Source: Sinomonas albida
GTDB lineage: Bacteria > Actinomycetota > Actinomycetes > Actinomycetales > Micrococcaceae
Assembly (NCBI RefSeq): GCF_004919045.1
Contig: NZ_SWDW01000010.1
Location: 62,001-126,000, forward strand
Length of the DNA stretch: 64,000 nt
Direction: 5' to 3'
The position numbers and the translations under genes are program-made. Shown piece after piece: positions 55,101-62,311 of this stretch (position 1 is its first letter; each line of letters opens with the position of its first letter). The notes beneath the pieces are model-generated. The model was not told the DNA's origin and did no database searches. It saw only the letters and a list, made by a program, of their open reading frames with translations.

Positions 55101-55703
55101 TTGCCGACGGATCTCCCCCGTGAGGTCGGCGAGGCGCTGGAGGTTGCCCTGCATCGCGTCGAGCTTGCGCACCGTGCGCTCCTTGCGGCGACGGTGCTTG
55201 AGGATGCCGGCGGCCTCCTCGATGAAGCCCCGGCGGTCCTCGGGCGTCGCGTGCAGGATCCGGTCGAGCTGCCCCTGGCCCACGATCACGTGCATCTCGC
55301 GACCGAGGCCCGAATCGCTCAGAAGCTCCTGGATGTCGAGGAGCCGGCAGGAGTCCCCGTTGATCGCGTATTCGGAGCCGCCCGTACGGAAGAGCGTGCG
55401 GGAGATCGTCACCTCGGCGTAGTCGATGGGGAGCGCGCCGTCGGCGTTGTCGATCGTGAGCGCGACGTGGGCGCGCCCCAGCGGCGGCCGCCCGGACGTC
55501 CCCGCGAAGATGACGTCCTCCATCTTGCCGCCGCGGAGCGTCTTCGCGCCCTGCTCCCCCATCACCCACGCGAGTGCGTCGACCACGTTCGACTTGCCCG
55601 AGCCGTTGGGGCCGACCACGGCCGTCACGCCCGGCTCGAACTCGAACGTGGTCGCCGAGGCGAAGGACTTGAAGCCTCGGATGGTCAGGGTCTTGAGGTG
55701 CAA
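52122..55703 (-). CDS. smc: Chromosome segregation ATPase SMC
   Basis: 1193 aa condensin subunit. N-terminal head with IRGFKSFAS and Walker A VVGPNGSGKSNVVDALAWVMGEQ. There are two very long Ala/Glu/Arg coiled coils (about 170-500 and 660-1010), a hinge near 510-650 (VLGAVPALVKVEPGFEAAVAAVLG), and a C-terminal head with signature LSGGERSLTAVALLVAIF and Walker B FYVMDEVEAALDD. The start is TTG 55703 with AGGAG 13 nt upstream. Forms an operon with ftsY; ScpA/ScpB are not in the window. Confidence 0.96.
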   Translation of the reverse strand: MHLKTLTIRGFKSFASATTFEFEPGVTAVVGPNGSGKSNVVDALAWVMGEQGAKTLRGGKMEDVIFAGTSGRPPLGRAHVALTIDNADGALPIDYAEVTISRTLFRTGGSEYAINGDSCRLLDIQELLSDSGLGREMHVIVGQGQLDRILHATPEDRRGFIEEAAGILKHRRRKERTVRKLDAMQGNLQRLADLTGEIRRQLGPLGRQAQVARRAQTIQADVRDARARLLADDVVRLRDSLEQDRADQSALTTRRADVERELEAARREQAEAEHAAAIATPRLNAARDLWYRLSSGRERLRSLANVAEERRRLLGTSEPTHSGRDPERLERQAEEAREELAVLDEALEVRSEALEAASEARAEAEEDAAAEDRRHTARLRASADRREGLARLAGSVGAARSRVEAAEGEIGRLRATLASASERRRAAELEFTALETQVAGVEEGEEGLDADYEEAAEAQETAEAQLVAIEERRRDAETARRSLEARLDALRAGLRGRDGSGAVVASGDGVLGAVPALVKVEPGFEAAVAAVLGPVAEGLAMDGADAAHRALERLREDDGGQAALLVGGGPEPDASPERPELPEGASWLDAVVTPDARVRAAVVRLLGGAVAAVDAAQARSILAEHPELTVATHGGDVLTSASVRGGSAAAPSTIELQAQVEEAEAELATAQAEHERAGFELAGARERVREATQRADAALAALHDSDAKFAAVAERLAALGAQLRGATAEDERLRASLEAAREHLEKEQEALATAAERLEAAEEADAEEEPDAEPSSDERDRLAQRATAARAAELEARLALRTAEEQHRALAARAESLERAAAGERKAAAEAERRAAERARKAAQAGAVARAAVLGVAAMDRAVEEAAEERDAAEERRTALDERLAALRTSTEALAKELAGLSDAAHRDELARAELVLRLEALEDRAVEELGLSAQQLVDEFGPHLPVPVPEEGGDKWAALRVEVDDDGKPVGGAPFVRSEQEKRLKKAERDLSALGKVNPLALEEFAALEERHRFLNDQLEDLKSSRRDLLAIIKDVDERVQRVFTEAFSDTSAQFERVFGRLFPGGEGRLVLTDPADMLTTGIEVEARPAGKKIKRLSLLSGGERSLTAVALLVAIFKARPSPFYVMDEVEAALDDTNLGRLITIFEELRESSQLIVITHQKRTMEVADALYGVSMRGDGVSTVVSQKLERV

Positions 55704-55839
55704 AGGACCGGGGGTCTCCTGTCAGTGGCTCCCCTGCTGGCTGCGGGTAGGGAGGATGGGTAGATGAGAGCGGCGGGCACAACCTGCGCGCAGGGCAGGC
55801 TGTGCGCCATTCTGCCACCACCACCCCGCGGATCCGCGG

Positions 55840-56790
55840 CTACCAGCGGGCGTTGCGTGGAGGCCGCTGGCAGTAGGGGCACCGGTAGGAGGACCGGTTC
55901 ATGAATGATTCGCGGACCATGATGCTCGTCCGGCCGTCCTCGGCGCAGCGCGCGCACGGCTGCCCGGCCCGCCCATAGGCCGACAGCGAGCGGTCGAAGT
56001 AGCCGGACGCGCCGTTGACGTTGACGTAGAGGGAATCGAAGCTCGTCCCGCCGGCGTCGAGCGCCCGGGTCATGACGTCGCGCACGGCGTCGACGAGGCG
56101 CAGCGTCTCGGTCCGGCGCAGGGTGTCGGTGGGCCGGGCGTAGTGGAGACGCGCCGCCCAGAGCGCCTCGTCCGCGTAGATGTTCCCGATCCCGGAGACG
56201 AGGGTCTGGTCGAGCAGCGCCCGCTTGAGGCCGGTCCGGCGCGTGTGCAGCCGGGCGTGGAACGCCTCGGCGGAGAAGAACGGGTCGAGTGGATCCCGCG
56301 CGATGTGCTTGGCGTCGGCAGCGATGAGCGGGAGGGGGCGCGCGCCGTGGCCGCCCGGGCCGCCGTCGTAGGTCGGAACGAGAGGGACGACGGCGAGGCC
56401 CCCGAAGATGCGCTGGTCCACGAAGCGCAGCTCGTCCGGGAGCCCGGGCGCAGGCGAGAGCGTCAGGCGCACCTTGAGGTGCTTCTCATCCGGCTGGCCC
56501 GGGTCCTCGACGAGGAGCTGGCCGCTCATGCCGAGGTGGGCCAGGAGCGCCGTGTGGGGCGACCCGCCGTCGTCGGCCGTCGCGTCCGAAAGCGGGAGCC
56601 ACAGGAACTTGCCGCGGCGCACCGCGTCGACCACCGTGGCGCCCTTAAGCTGGCCGCGGAAGTCCTCGCCGCCCAGCAGATGCCGGCGGAGCGAGCGGGG
56701 GTCACGGATTTCGACGGACTCGATGCGGCGCCCGGCGACCCATGTCGCGAGGCCGCGTCGGACGACCTCGACCTCGGGGAGCTCAGGCAA
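55840..56790 (-). CDS. mutM: Formamidopyrimidine-DNA glycosylase
   Basis: 316 aa base-excision enzyme for 8-oxoguanine and FaPy lesions. Pro2-Glu3 ([14 protein letters not shown]), the conserved Lys in [10 protein letters not shown], the H2TH region [21 protein letters not shown] and a C-terminal zinc finger (CARC ... CPYC) are all present. The last gene of the rpmF-rnc-mutM run; only 3 bp separate it from rnc. The 136-bp gap to smc holds no gene. Confidence 0.95.
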   Translation of the reverse strand: MPELPEVEVVRRGLATWVAGRRIESVEIRDPRSLRRHLLGGEDFRGQLKGATVVDAVRRGKFLWLPLSDATADDGGSPHTALLAHLGMSGQLLVEDPGQPDEKHLKVRLTLSPAPGLPDELRFVDQRIFGGLAVVPLVPTYDGGPGGHGARPLPLIAADAKHIARDPLDPFFSAEAFHARLHTRRTGLKRALLDQTLVSGIGNIYADEALWAARLHYARPTDTLRRTETLRLVDAVRDVMTRALDAGGTSFDSLYVNVNGASGYFDRSLSAYGRAGQPCARCAEDGRTSIMVRESFMNRSSYRCPYCQRPPRNARW

Positions 56791-56793
56791 GGC

Positions 56794-57513
56794 CTACGCC
56801 GCTCCGCCTGAATCGTGCGCGCCGGCCGCGGCGGTCTCGGGGCCGAGGATCTTCCACGCGCTGGACGCGGACTGCTGCTCGGCTTCCTTCTTGGAATTGC
56901 CCGTTCCGGTCCCGTAGGCGACGCCGCCGATGAGGAGCGTCGCGGTGTACGTGCGGGCATGATCGGGGCCGTCGCCGACCACCGCGTAGTGGATGCTGCC
57001 GAGCTGGCGGTTCGCTGCGAGCTCCTGGATGTGCGTCTTCCAGTCGGTGCCGGCGCCGAGGACTGCGGCGTCCTCGAGCAGCGGGCCGACGAGCCTCACG
57101 ACGAGGCAGCGCGCGTCCTCGAGGCCGTTGGAGATATAGGTGGCCCCGATGAGGGCCTCCATGGTGTCCGCGAGGATCGAGGACTTGTTCTTGCCGTTCG
57201 TGACCTTCTCGCCGTGGCCGAGGTAGATGCACTCGCCAACGCCGAGGCGACGAGCGATGCTCGCGAGGGCGCGGGTGCTCACGACGGCGGCGCGCCGCTT
57301 GGCCAGTTCGCCTTCCGACAGGTCGGGGTACACCCTGTACAGGTGGTCCGTCACGGAGAAGCCGAGGATCGAGTCGCCGAGGAACTCGAGGCGCTCGTTG
57401 GTGGGGATGCCGCCGTTCTCGTACGCATACGAGCGATGGGTCAAGGCAAGACGAAGCGTCTCGGCGTCGATATCGACGCCGAGACGCTTCAGAAGCTCAT
57501 CGCGAGCAGGCAT
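56794..57513 (-). CDS. rnc: Ribonuclease III
   Basis: 239 aa. Cleaves double-stranded RNA in rRNA and mRNA processing. Endonuclease signature [21 protein letters not shown], second acidic site [14 protein letters not shown], and a C-terminal dsRNA-binding domain ([38 protein letters not shown] ... [13 protein letters not shown]). Start ATG 57513. Lies 19 bp after rpmF and 3 bp before mutM. Confidence 0.95.
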   Translation of the reverse strand: MPARDELLKRLGVDIDAETLRLALTHRSYAYENGGIPTNERLEFLGDSILGFSVTDHLYRVYPDLSEGELAKRRAAVVSTRALASIARRLGVGECIYLGHGEKVTNGKNKSSILADTMEALIGATYISNGLEDARCLVVRLVGPLLEDAAVLGAGTDWKTHIQELAANRQLGSIHYAVVGDGPDHARTYTATLLIGGVAYGTGTGNSKKEAEQQSASSAWKILGPETAAAGAHDSGGAA

Positions 57514-57532
57514 TTGGCGGCCCGACGGTCTG

Positions 57533-57736
57533 TCAGACGTCGGCGACCTTGCGGCCCTTGTACTCCATGAAGAGCGCAGTGCCGGCCGAGTCGGTCACGA
57601 CCTTCGCCTGATGCGGAAGGCTGTAGGTCACACGGCCGTTCTCGACCGTCTTGATCAGGTTGGGCGCAGTCGCCTTCCACTGGGACCGGCGGGCGCGCGT
57701 GTTCGAGCGGGACATCTTCCGCTTGGGAACTGCCAC
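57533..57736 (-). CDS. rpmF: 50S ribosomal protein L32 (zinc-free form)
   Basis: 67 aa. [27 protein letters not shown] is the standard L32 start. The later part ([27 protein letters not shown]) lacks all four zinc-ligand cysteines, so this is the C-minus form. The start is GTG 57736. It sits between the YceD gene and rnc, the usual yceD-rpmF order. Confidence 0.95.
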   Translation of the reverse strand: MAVPKRKMSRSNTRARRSQWKATAPNLIKTVENGRVTYSLPHQAKVVTDSAGTALFMEYKGRKVADV

Positions 57737-57767
57737 GGCTAACTCATTTCTCTCTTAGGGCCAACAC

Positions 57768-58322
57768 TTATTCATCTCGGTGCCGGTCGGGCCTAGCCAA
57801 CTCAGCCAAGGCCGACCATCGCGGGTCAACGACCTCGTGATGATGGCCCGGCTCGTCTGCAAGTCGGATGCCGCATTCGGGGCAGAGCCCCGGGCAGTCC
57901 TCCCGGCACACCGGCTGGAACGGCAGCATGGTCACCACTGCGTCCCGCAACACCGGCTCAAGATCGATGGAATCGTGCTCGACTCGACGTTGCTCTTCCT
58001 CGTCTTCTCCCCCGGCGGACTCAGCGCCCTCGAAGGAGAAAAGCTCTTGCACATCGACCTCGAGGCTGTACTCGATGGCATCCAGGCACCGTCCACACTC
58101 GCCGGTTACATCGACGCGTGCGGTTCCCGATACCAGGATCCCCTCGTGGACAGACTCAAGCCGCAGATCGAGGTCCACGGGGGACCCCTCCTTGACGCCG
58201 ATGAGCGCCACACCGAGCTCGCTCGGTGCGGGAACATGCTCTTCCAGTGTCCGCATTGTGCCCGGGCTTCGCCCGAGGTCCTTGACTTCGATGGTCAAGG
58301 GCGAACGTCCTTCGCGCTTAAT
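57768..58322 (-). CDS. YceD/DUF177 family protein, probable ATT start
   Basis: 184 aa. The DUF177 family is linked to 23S rRNA accumulation and L32 synthesis. Core visible: SGTARVDVTGECGRCLDAIEYSLEVDVQELF and the Cys-rich VCREDCPGLCPECGIRL, plus an acidic stretch (AGGEDEEEQRR). Start: no ATG/GTG precedes the conserved LTIEVKDLGRSPG. AGGAG lies 5 nt before an ATT at 58322, giving a family-length protein; TTG at 58355 or 58382 are alternatives without a ribosome site. Cotranscribed with rpmF, 31 bp downstream. Confidence 0.82.
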   Translation of the reverse strand: MKREGRSPLTIEVKDLGRSPGTMRTLEEHVPAPSELGVALIGVKEGSPVDLDLRLESVHEGILVSGTARVDVTGECGRCLDAIEYSLEVDVQELFSFEGAESAGGEDEEEQRRVEHDSIDLEPVLRDAVVTMLPFQPVCREDCPGLCPECGIRLADEPGHHHEVVDPRWSALAELARPDRHRDE

Positions 58323-58435
58323 GAGAACTCCTGTGGAACATAGACCGACAAACAATCCTAGCCTGTGTGGGGGCCAAGGCAAAAACGGAAGCGCCGTTCA
58401 CGCAGCGCCGCCTCCCGACGCCGCTCGCGCGGCGC

Positions 58436-58924
58436 TCAGGACCCCGCACGCGGCGTCGTCGCGTCCAGCCTAGCGAGTACGGCGCGCGGCACATACTCGG
58501 ACACGTCGCCGCCGAGGTCGTGGACCTCCTTGACGAGCGTCGAGGACAGGTGGACGTAGTGCGCCTCGGCGGGGAGGAACACCGTCTCGACCCCGGCCAG
58601 CTGGCGATTCATGATCGCCATGGGCAGCTCGTAGTCGAAGTCCGACGACGAGCGCAGGCCCTTGACGATCGCGGACGCGCCGCGCTGGCGGCAGTATTCG
58701 GCGAGCAGCCCCTCGCCCATGGGCTCGACGAGGATCCCGCTGATCGCCCCGAGCGTCCTGCGGGCCATCTCGATCCGCTCCTCGGTGGAGAACCGGTACT
58801 TCTTCGCGTAGTTGGTCGACACGGCGACGACCACCTCGTCGAACAGGTTCGCGGCGCGCGCGATGACTTCGAGGTGGCCGTTGTGGATCGGGTCGAAGGA
58901 ACCGGGGCACACCGCGCGTCTCAT
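58436..58924 (-). CDS. coaD: Phosphopantetheine adenylyltransferase
   Basis: 162 aa hexameric enzyme of CoA synthesis, making dephospho-CoA from phosphopantetheine and ATP. Nucleotidyltransferase motif GSFDPIHNGHLEVI at residues 8-21, VKGLRSSSDFDYELPMAIMNRQL and the C-terminal AHYVHLSSTLVKEV (ISST-like) are intact. ATG 58924. The 113-bp gap to the YceD gene (58323-58435) holds its likely promoter and no gene. Confidence 0.96.
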   Translation of the reverse strand: MRRAVCPGSFDPIHNGHLEVIARAANLFDEVVVAVSTNYAKKYRFSTEERIEMARRTLGAISGILVEPMGEGLLAEYCRQRGASAIVKGLRSSSDFDYELPMAIMNRQLAGVETVFLPAEAHYVHLSSTLVKEVHDLGGDVSEYVPRAVLARLDATTPRAGS

Positions 58925-58973
58925 GCTGTCAACATACCCGCTCGGCCCCGCAGGCGCTGGTTAGCATGGGCAG

Positions 58974-60170
58974 GTGACTTCCCCTTGGCAGCGGACGGCG
59001 GCCGGCGCGAACCTGCTCGGCGACGATGGGCGCCTCGGCGTGACGATCTTCGAGGAGATGACCGCCCTCGCGGTTCGGACCGGGGCCATCAACCTCGGCC
59101 AGGGCTTCCCGGACGAGGACGGCCCCGCGGAGATGAAGGAGGCCGCGCGCCGCGCGATCGCGGAGGGCTCGAACCAGTACGCGCCCGGCAAGGGCCTGCC
59201 GGTGCTGCGCCATGCCATCGCGGAGCACCAGTCTCGGTTCTACGGGCTCGAACCGGACCCCGAGGCTGAGGTCGTGGTCACGACCGGCGCCACCGAGGGC
59301 ATCGCGGCGGCCGTGCTCGCGCTCGCGGAGCCCGGCGACGAGGTCATCACGTTCGAGCCCTTCTACGACTCGTACGGCGCGATGATCGGGCTCGCCGGCG
59401 CCAACCATGTCACGGTGCCGCTTCATGCGCCCCGCTTCCAGCCGGACCTGCGCGAGCTCGAGGCCGCATTCGGCCCGCGGACCCGCCTCGTGATCCTGAA
59501 CAACCCGCACAACCCGACCGGGGCCGTGTTCGGGCGCGACGTGCTCGAGCGCGTCGTGGAGCTCGCCGCACGGCACGACGCCGTGATCGTCACCGACGAG
59601 GTGTACGAGCACCTGGTCTTCGGCGAGCCGCACATCCCGGTCGCGACGCTCCCCGGCGCGGCCGAGCGGACGCTCACGATCTCCTCGGCCGGAAAGACCT
59701 TCTCCTTCACGGGCTGGAAGATCGGCTGGGTCACGGGCCCCGAAGAACTCGTGGCCCGTGTGCGCACCGTCAAGCAGTTCACCACGTACAGCTCCGGGAC
59801 GCCGTTTCAGGCGGCCGTGGCACTGGGCCTCGGGCTCCCCGACGAGTTCTTCGCGGGCGCGGCGGCGTCGCTCCGGCGCAAGCGCGACATTCTCGCCGAC
59901 GGGCTGCGCCGCGCCGGCCTCACGGTCTATCTGCCGGACGGGACGTACTTCATCACGGCGGACACCGCCGCGATCGGCTTCGACGACGCCCTCGACCTCG
60001 CGCGCCGCCTCCCCGAACTCGTGGGCGTCGCCGCGATTCCCGTCTCCGTCTTCTGCCACGACGAGGGTGCGAAGCGCACGCGGTCGCTCCTGCGCTTCGC
60101 GTTCTGCAAGCGCGAGGACGTCCTCGACGACGCCGCGGCCAGGCTCGCGCGCCTCGGCGGGCTCGTGTGA
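58974..60170 (+). CDS. Pyridoxal phosphate aminotransferase, DapC-like
   Basis: 398 aa class I/II aminotransferase. GQGFPDEDGP near 42, TTGATEGIAA, NNPHNPTGAVF, VTDEVYEHLVF and the PLP lysine Lys241 in SSAGKTFSFTGWKIGW are all visible; the C-terminal Arg is in SLLRFAFCK. It most resembles the group annotated as N-succinyldiaminopimelate aminotransferase (DapC) or kynurenine/methionine aminotransferases; the substrate is not decided by sequence alone. The start is GTG 58974 after GGGCAG. Its stop overlaps the next gene by 4 bp, so the two are coupled. Confidence 0.88.
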   Translation: MTSPWQRTAAGANLLGDDGRLGVTIFEEMTALAVRTGAINLGQGFPDEDGPAEMKEAARRAIAEGSNQYAPGKGLPVLRHAIAEHQSRFYGLEPDPEAEVVVTTGATEGIAAAVLALAEPGDEVITFEPFYDSYGAMIGLAGANHVTVPLHAPRFQPDLRELEAAFGPRTRLVILNNPHNPTGAVFGRDVLERVVELAARHDAVIVTDEVYEHLVFGEPHIPVATLPGAAERTLTISSAGKTFSFTGWKIGWVTGPEELVARVRTVKQFTTYSSGTPFQAAVALGLGLPDEFFAGAAASLRRKRDILADGLRRAGLTVYLPDGTYFITADTAAIGFDDALDLARRLPELVGVAAIPVSVFCHDEGAKRTRSLLRFAFCKREDVLDDAAARLARLGGLV

Positions 60171-60997
60171 GCGGCGGAACGGACGACGGCGGCCCCCGCC
60201 CCGGTGCGAGCCGGTACCTCGCGGGTCTGGGCACCCACGCGACGATCTCCCCGGACGAGCTCGTGCCCGGGGCGTATGTCCTCTCGATCGGCGGGTCCGA
60301 GCAGTCCCACGTGGACCTCGCCGCGCCGCGCCACGTCTTCTACGCCTACCTCCGCCGCATCGCGAACGTGCTCGACGTGCTCAAGCCGCCCGACGAACCG
60401 CTGCGCGTCCTCCATCTCGGCGCGGGGGCGCTCACTCTGGCGCGCTACGTCCAGGCGAGCCGAGAAGGGTCGCCGCAAGTCGCCGTCGAACGCGAGCGCG
60501 AGCTGCTCGGCTTCGTCCTCGACCAGCTCCCGCTCGCCCTGGGGACCGTCCTCGAAACCCGCATCGGCGACGCGCGGTGGGAGCTAGCGGACCTCGCGGA
60601 CAGGGCGCCTTTCGATGCGATCGTCCTCGACGTCTTCTCGGGCCCCGGGGCGCCGAGCCATCTGTCGCATCGCGACTTCTACGCCGAGGCAGCCGCGCTG
60701 CTCGATCGGGACGGCGCCATGCTCGTGAACATCGGCGACGACCCGCCGCTGACGCTCGTGCGCTCGCAGCTCGCGGCCATGCGCACCGTGTTCCGCGAGG
60801 TCGCTGCGCTCAGCGAGCCCGACATGTTCGAGGCGAGGTTCCCCGGCAACTTCGTGGCCGTGGGCCTGCAGGTCCCGTGGCCGGAAGGGTGGAGCGACGC
60901 GCTGATCGCGGCGGGCCCGCACCCCACCGAGCTGCGCCGCGGCGTCGAGCTCGATGCGCTTGCCGGCAGCGGGCAGAGCGGCCGGCTGGACAGCTAG
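60167..60997 (+). CDS. Spermidine-synthase-like methyltransferase-fold protein
   Basis: 276 aa. Rossmann-like SAM/dcSAM fold: RVLHLGAGALTLARYVQ, acidic residue in VAVERERELLGFV, DAIVLDVFSGPGAPSHLSHRDFYAEAAALLDRDGAMLVNIGD. The D-x-F-S-x-P acid loop resembles spermidine synthase, but the short length and lack of the N-terminal barrel fit the actinobacterial fused-MFS/spermidine-synthase-like group of unknown substrate. GTG 60167 overlaps the aminotransferase stop by 4 bp. Its stop shares GCTAGC with the stop of the convergent small gene. Confidence 0.82.
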   Translation: MSGGTDDGGPRPGASRYLAGLGTHATISPDELVPGAYVLSIGGSEQSHVDLAAPRHVFYAYLRRIANVLDVLKPPDEPLRVLHLGAGALTLARYVQASREGSPQVAVERERELLGFVLDQLPLALGTVLETRIGDARWELADLADRAPFDAIVLDVFSGPGAPSHLSHRDFYAEAAALLDRDGAMLVNIGDDPPLTLVRSQLAAMRTVFREVAALSEPDMFEARFPGNFVAVGLQVPWPEGWSDALIAAGPHPTELRRGVELDALAGSGQSGRLDS

Positions 60998-61185
60998 CTC
61001 GCGAGACGCTGTTCGGCGAGCCGCTTGACCCAGTCGGGCGTCTCGCGGTTGAGGCGCTCGTCGAGGGCGACGCGGAGCTTCGCGGCAGCGATTTGGACGC
61101 GGCGGTCTGAGGAGCCCGGGCGCCGCACGGGCAGCCTGGAGGCGCCGGCGTGCTTCGGTGTCACTTGAGGCCTCTCGTGGCTCAT
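60994..61185 (-). CDS. Small basic hypothetical protein
   Basis: 63 aa, not recognised. N-terminal half is Arg/Pro-rich and probably disordered; the C-terminal half (RRVQIAAAKLRVALDERLNRETPDWVKRLAEQRLAS) looks like two helices. It is supported as a gene by a 4-bp overlap (ATGA) with the membrane protein gene upstream and by ending exactly at the convergent stop. No motif suggests a role. Confidence 0.6.
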   Translation of the reverse strand: MSHERPQVTPKHAGASRLPVRRPGSSDRRVQIAAAKLRVALDERLNRETPDWVKRLAEQRLAS

Positions 61186-61619
61186 CGCTCCCCCGTTTCC
61201 TCGGGCCCGCCATTAGGACCGTCCCTCCCAGTATGGTCCGGATCCTCGTCGAGGCCCAGCTCATCGTCGAGATAGGCTTCCGCGGCCTCGGCGATCGGCT
61301 CGAGCCACACGGCATCGAGGAACATCAGTTCCTCGTCGCTGGCCACGAGCTCGCTCCGGGCGAGCGTCGCGAGAAGCTCGGTGCCGATGGCCTGCATCTG
61401 CGGGTCCGGGCTCACGGTCGCCGTGAGGGCCCATTCCGTGCGGCGCCAGAACTCAGCCCTTCGGTCGGCCTGGGCGCGCTGCCGGAGCGTCCAGAGGCCA
61501 ACGAACGCCGCTACGACGGCCGTGGCAAACGTCCCAACGGGAGCGAACGAGGACACGATCTGCCACCACTGCGGCGCGTCCTGGACGCTTGCGGCAGCGA
61601 CCTGCTCGAGAATCCTCAT
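61182..61619 (-). CDS. Hypothetical single-pass membrane protein
   Basis: 145 aa. One hydrophobic segment at about 23-45 (IVSSFAPVGTFATAVVAAFVGLWTL) is followed by a basic stretch (RQRAQADRRAEFWRRTEWAL), an N-out, C-in arrangement, then a cytosolic helix region and a very acidic disordered tail. No family recognised. It overlaps rsmD by 4 bp upstream and the 63-aa gene by 4 bp downstream. Confidence 0.65.
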   Translation of the reverse strand: MRILEQVAAASVQDAPQWWQIVSSFAPVGTFATAVVAAFVGLWTLRQRAQADRRAEFWRRTEWALTATVSPDPQMQAIGTELLATLARSELVASDEELMFLDAVWLEPIAEAAEAYLDDELGLDEDPDHTGRDGPNGGPEETGER

Positions 61620-62239
61620 GTCTCCAAGCTAGGCGCAGGCTCCGACATTCCGGCGCTGCCCTGCCCCGCGGGCGCGGTCGGCTCGGCGAACCACAGGTGG
61701 GTCTCGCCGTACTTCCGATCGGCGTAGTGGGCGAGGCCGTCCGGCCAGGCCGGCTCGGGCGAGCGCGTCGAACGCTCGACGACGACGAGCGCGTCCGCGG
61801 CGAGGCGGGGGGCCACCGCGCCGAGCACGTCCGCGAGCTGCTCCTCACCGAGCGGGTACGGAGGATCCATGAGCACGAGGTCCCAGTGGGCCCCTAGCGG
61901 GACCTTCTCGAGGAACACCGAGACCTTGGAGCGCCGCACGGTAACGGCCCGGCGGCTCACGGCCTCGTTGACGGTCCGGGCATTGCGCTCGCACACCTGG
62001 GCGGCCTTCGCGTCCGCCTCCACGAGCTCGACCGTCGAGGCACCACGGCTCGCCGCCTCGACGCCGAGCGCCCCCGAGCCTGCGTAGAGGTCGAGGACGC
62101 GCGCGCGACTCAGCATGCCGAGAGCGTCAAGGCGGGAGAAGAGCGCCTCCTTGACCCGATCGGTCGTGGGGCGCGTGGCCGATCCCGGAACGGCAGCCAG
62201 CGGCACGCCGCCCGCGATTCCGGCGATGATCCGGGTCAT
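61616..62239 (-). CDS. rsmD: 16S rRNA (guanine966-N2)-methyltransferase RsmD
   Basis: 207 aa. Methylates G966 of 16S rRNA with S-adenosylmethionine. MTRIIAGIAGG start, RPTTDRVKEALFSRL, SAM site VLDLYAGSGALGVEAASRGA and catalytic LVLMDPPYPL are intact; a 20-residue disordered tail follows. Usually next to coaD and recG in actinobacteria; here coaD lies 2.7 kb away, separated by four genes. Confidence 0.94.
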   Translation of the reverse strand: MTRIIAGIAGGVPLAAVPGSATRPTTDRVKEALFSRLDALGMLSRARVLDLYAGSGALGVEAASRGASTVELVEADAKAAQVCERNARTVNEAVSRRAVTVRRSKVSVFLEKVPLGAHWDLVLMDPPYPLGEEQLADVLGAVAPRLAADALVVVERSTRSPEPAWPDGLAHYADRKYGETHLWFAEPTAPAGQGSAGMSEPAPSLET

Positions 62240-62268
62240 GCCGCGCTCCCCTTCCGCACCCGATCCGT

Positions 62269-62304
62269 CCGTCTCGCCATCCGTCTCGCCATCCGTCTCG
62301 CGGT
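62269..62304. repeat. 12-bp triplet repeat between recG and rsmD
   Basis: CCGTCTCGCCAT is at 62269-62280 and 62281-62292, then CCGTCTCGCGGT at 62293-62304. It occupies most of the 72-bp recG-rsmD gap. Confidence 0.8.
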
Positions 62305-62311
62305 CTGGTTC

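Noticed and set aside
52221-55763. 1180-aa plus-strand frame opposite smc
   Set aside because: Mirror frame of the smc coiled coil; composition follows from high third-position GC and there is no start signal.
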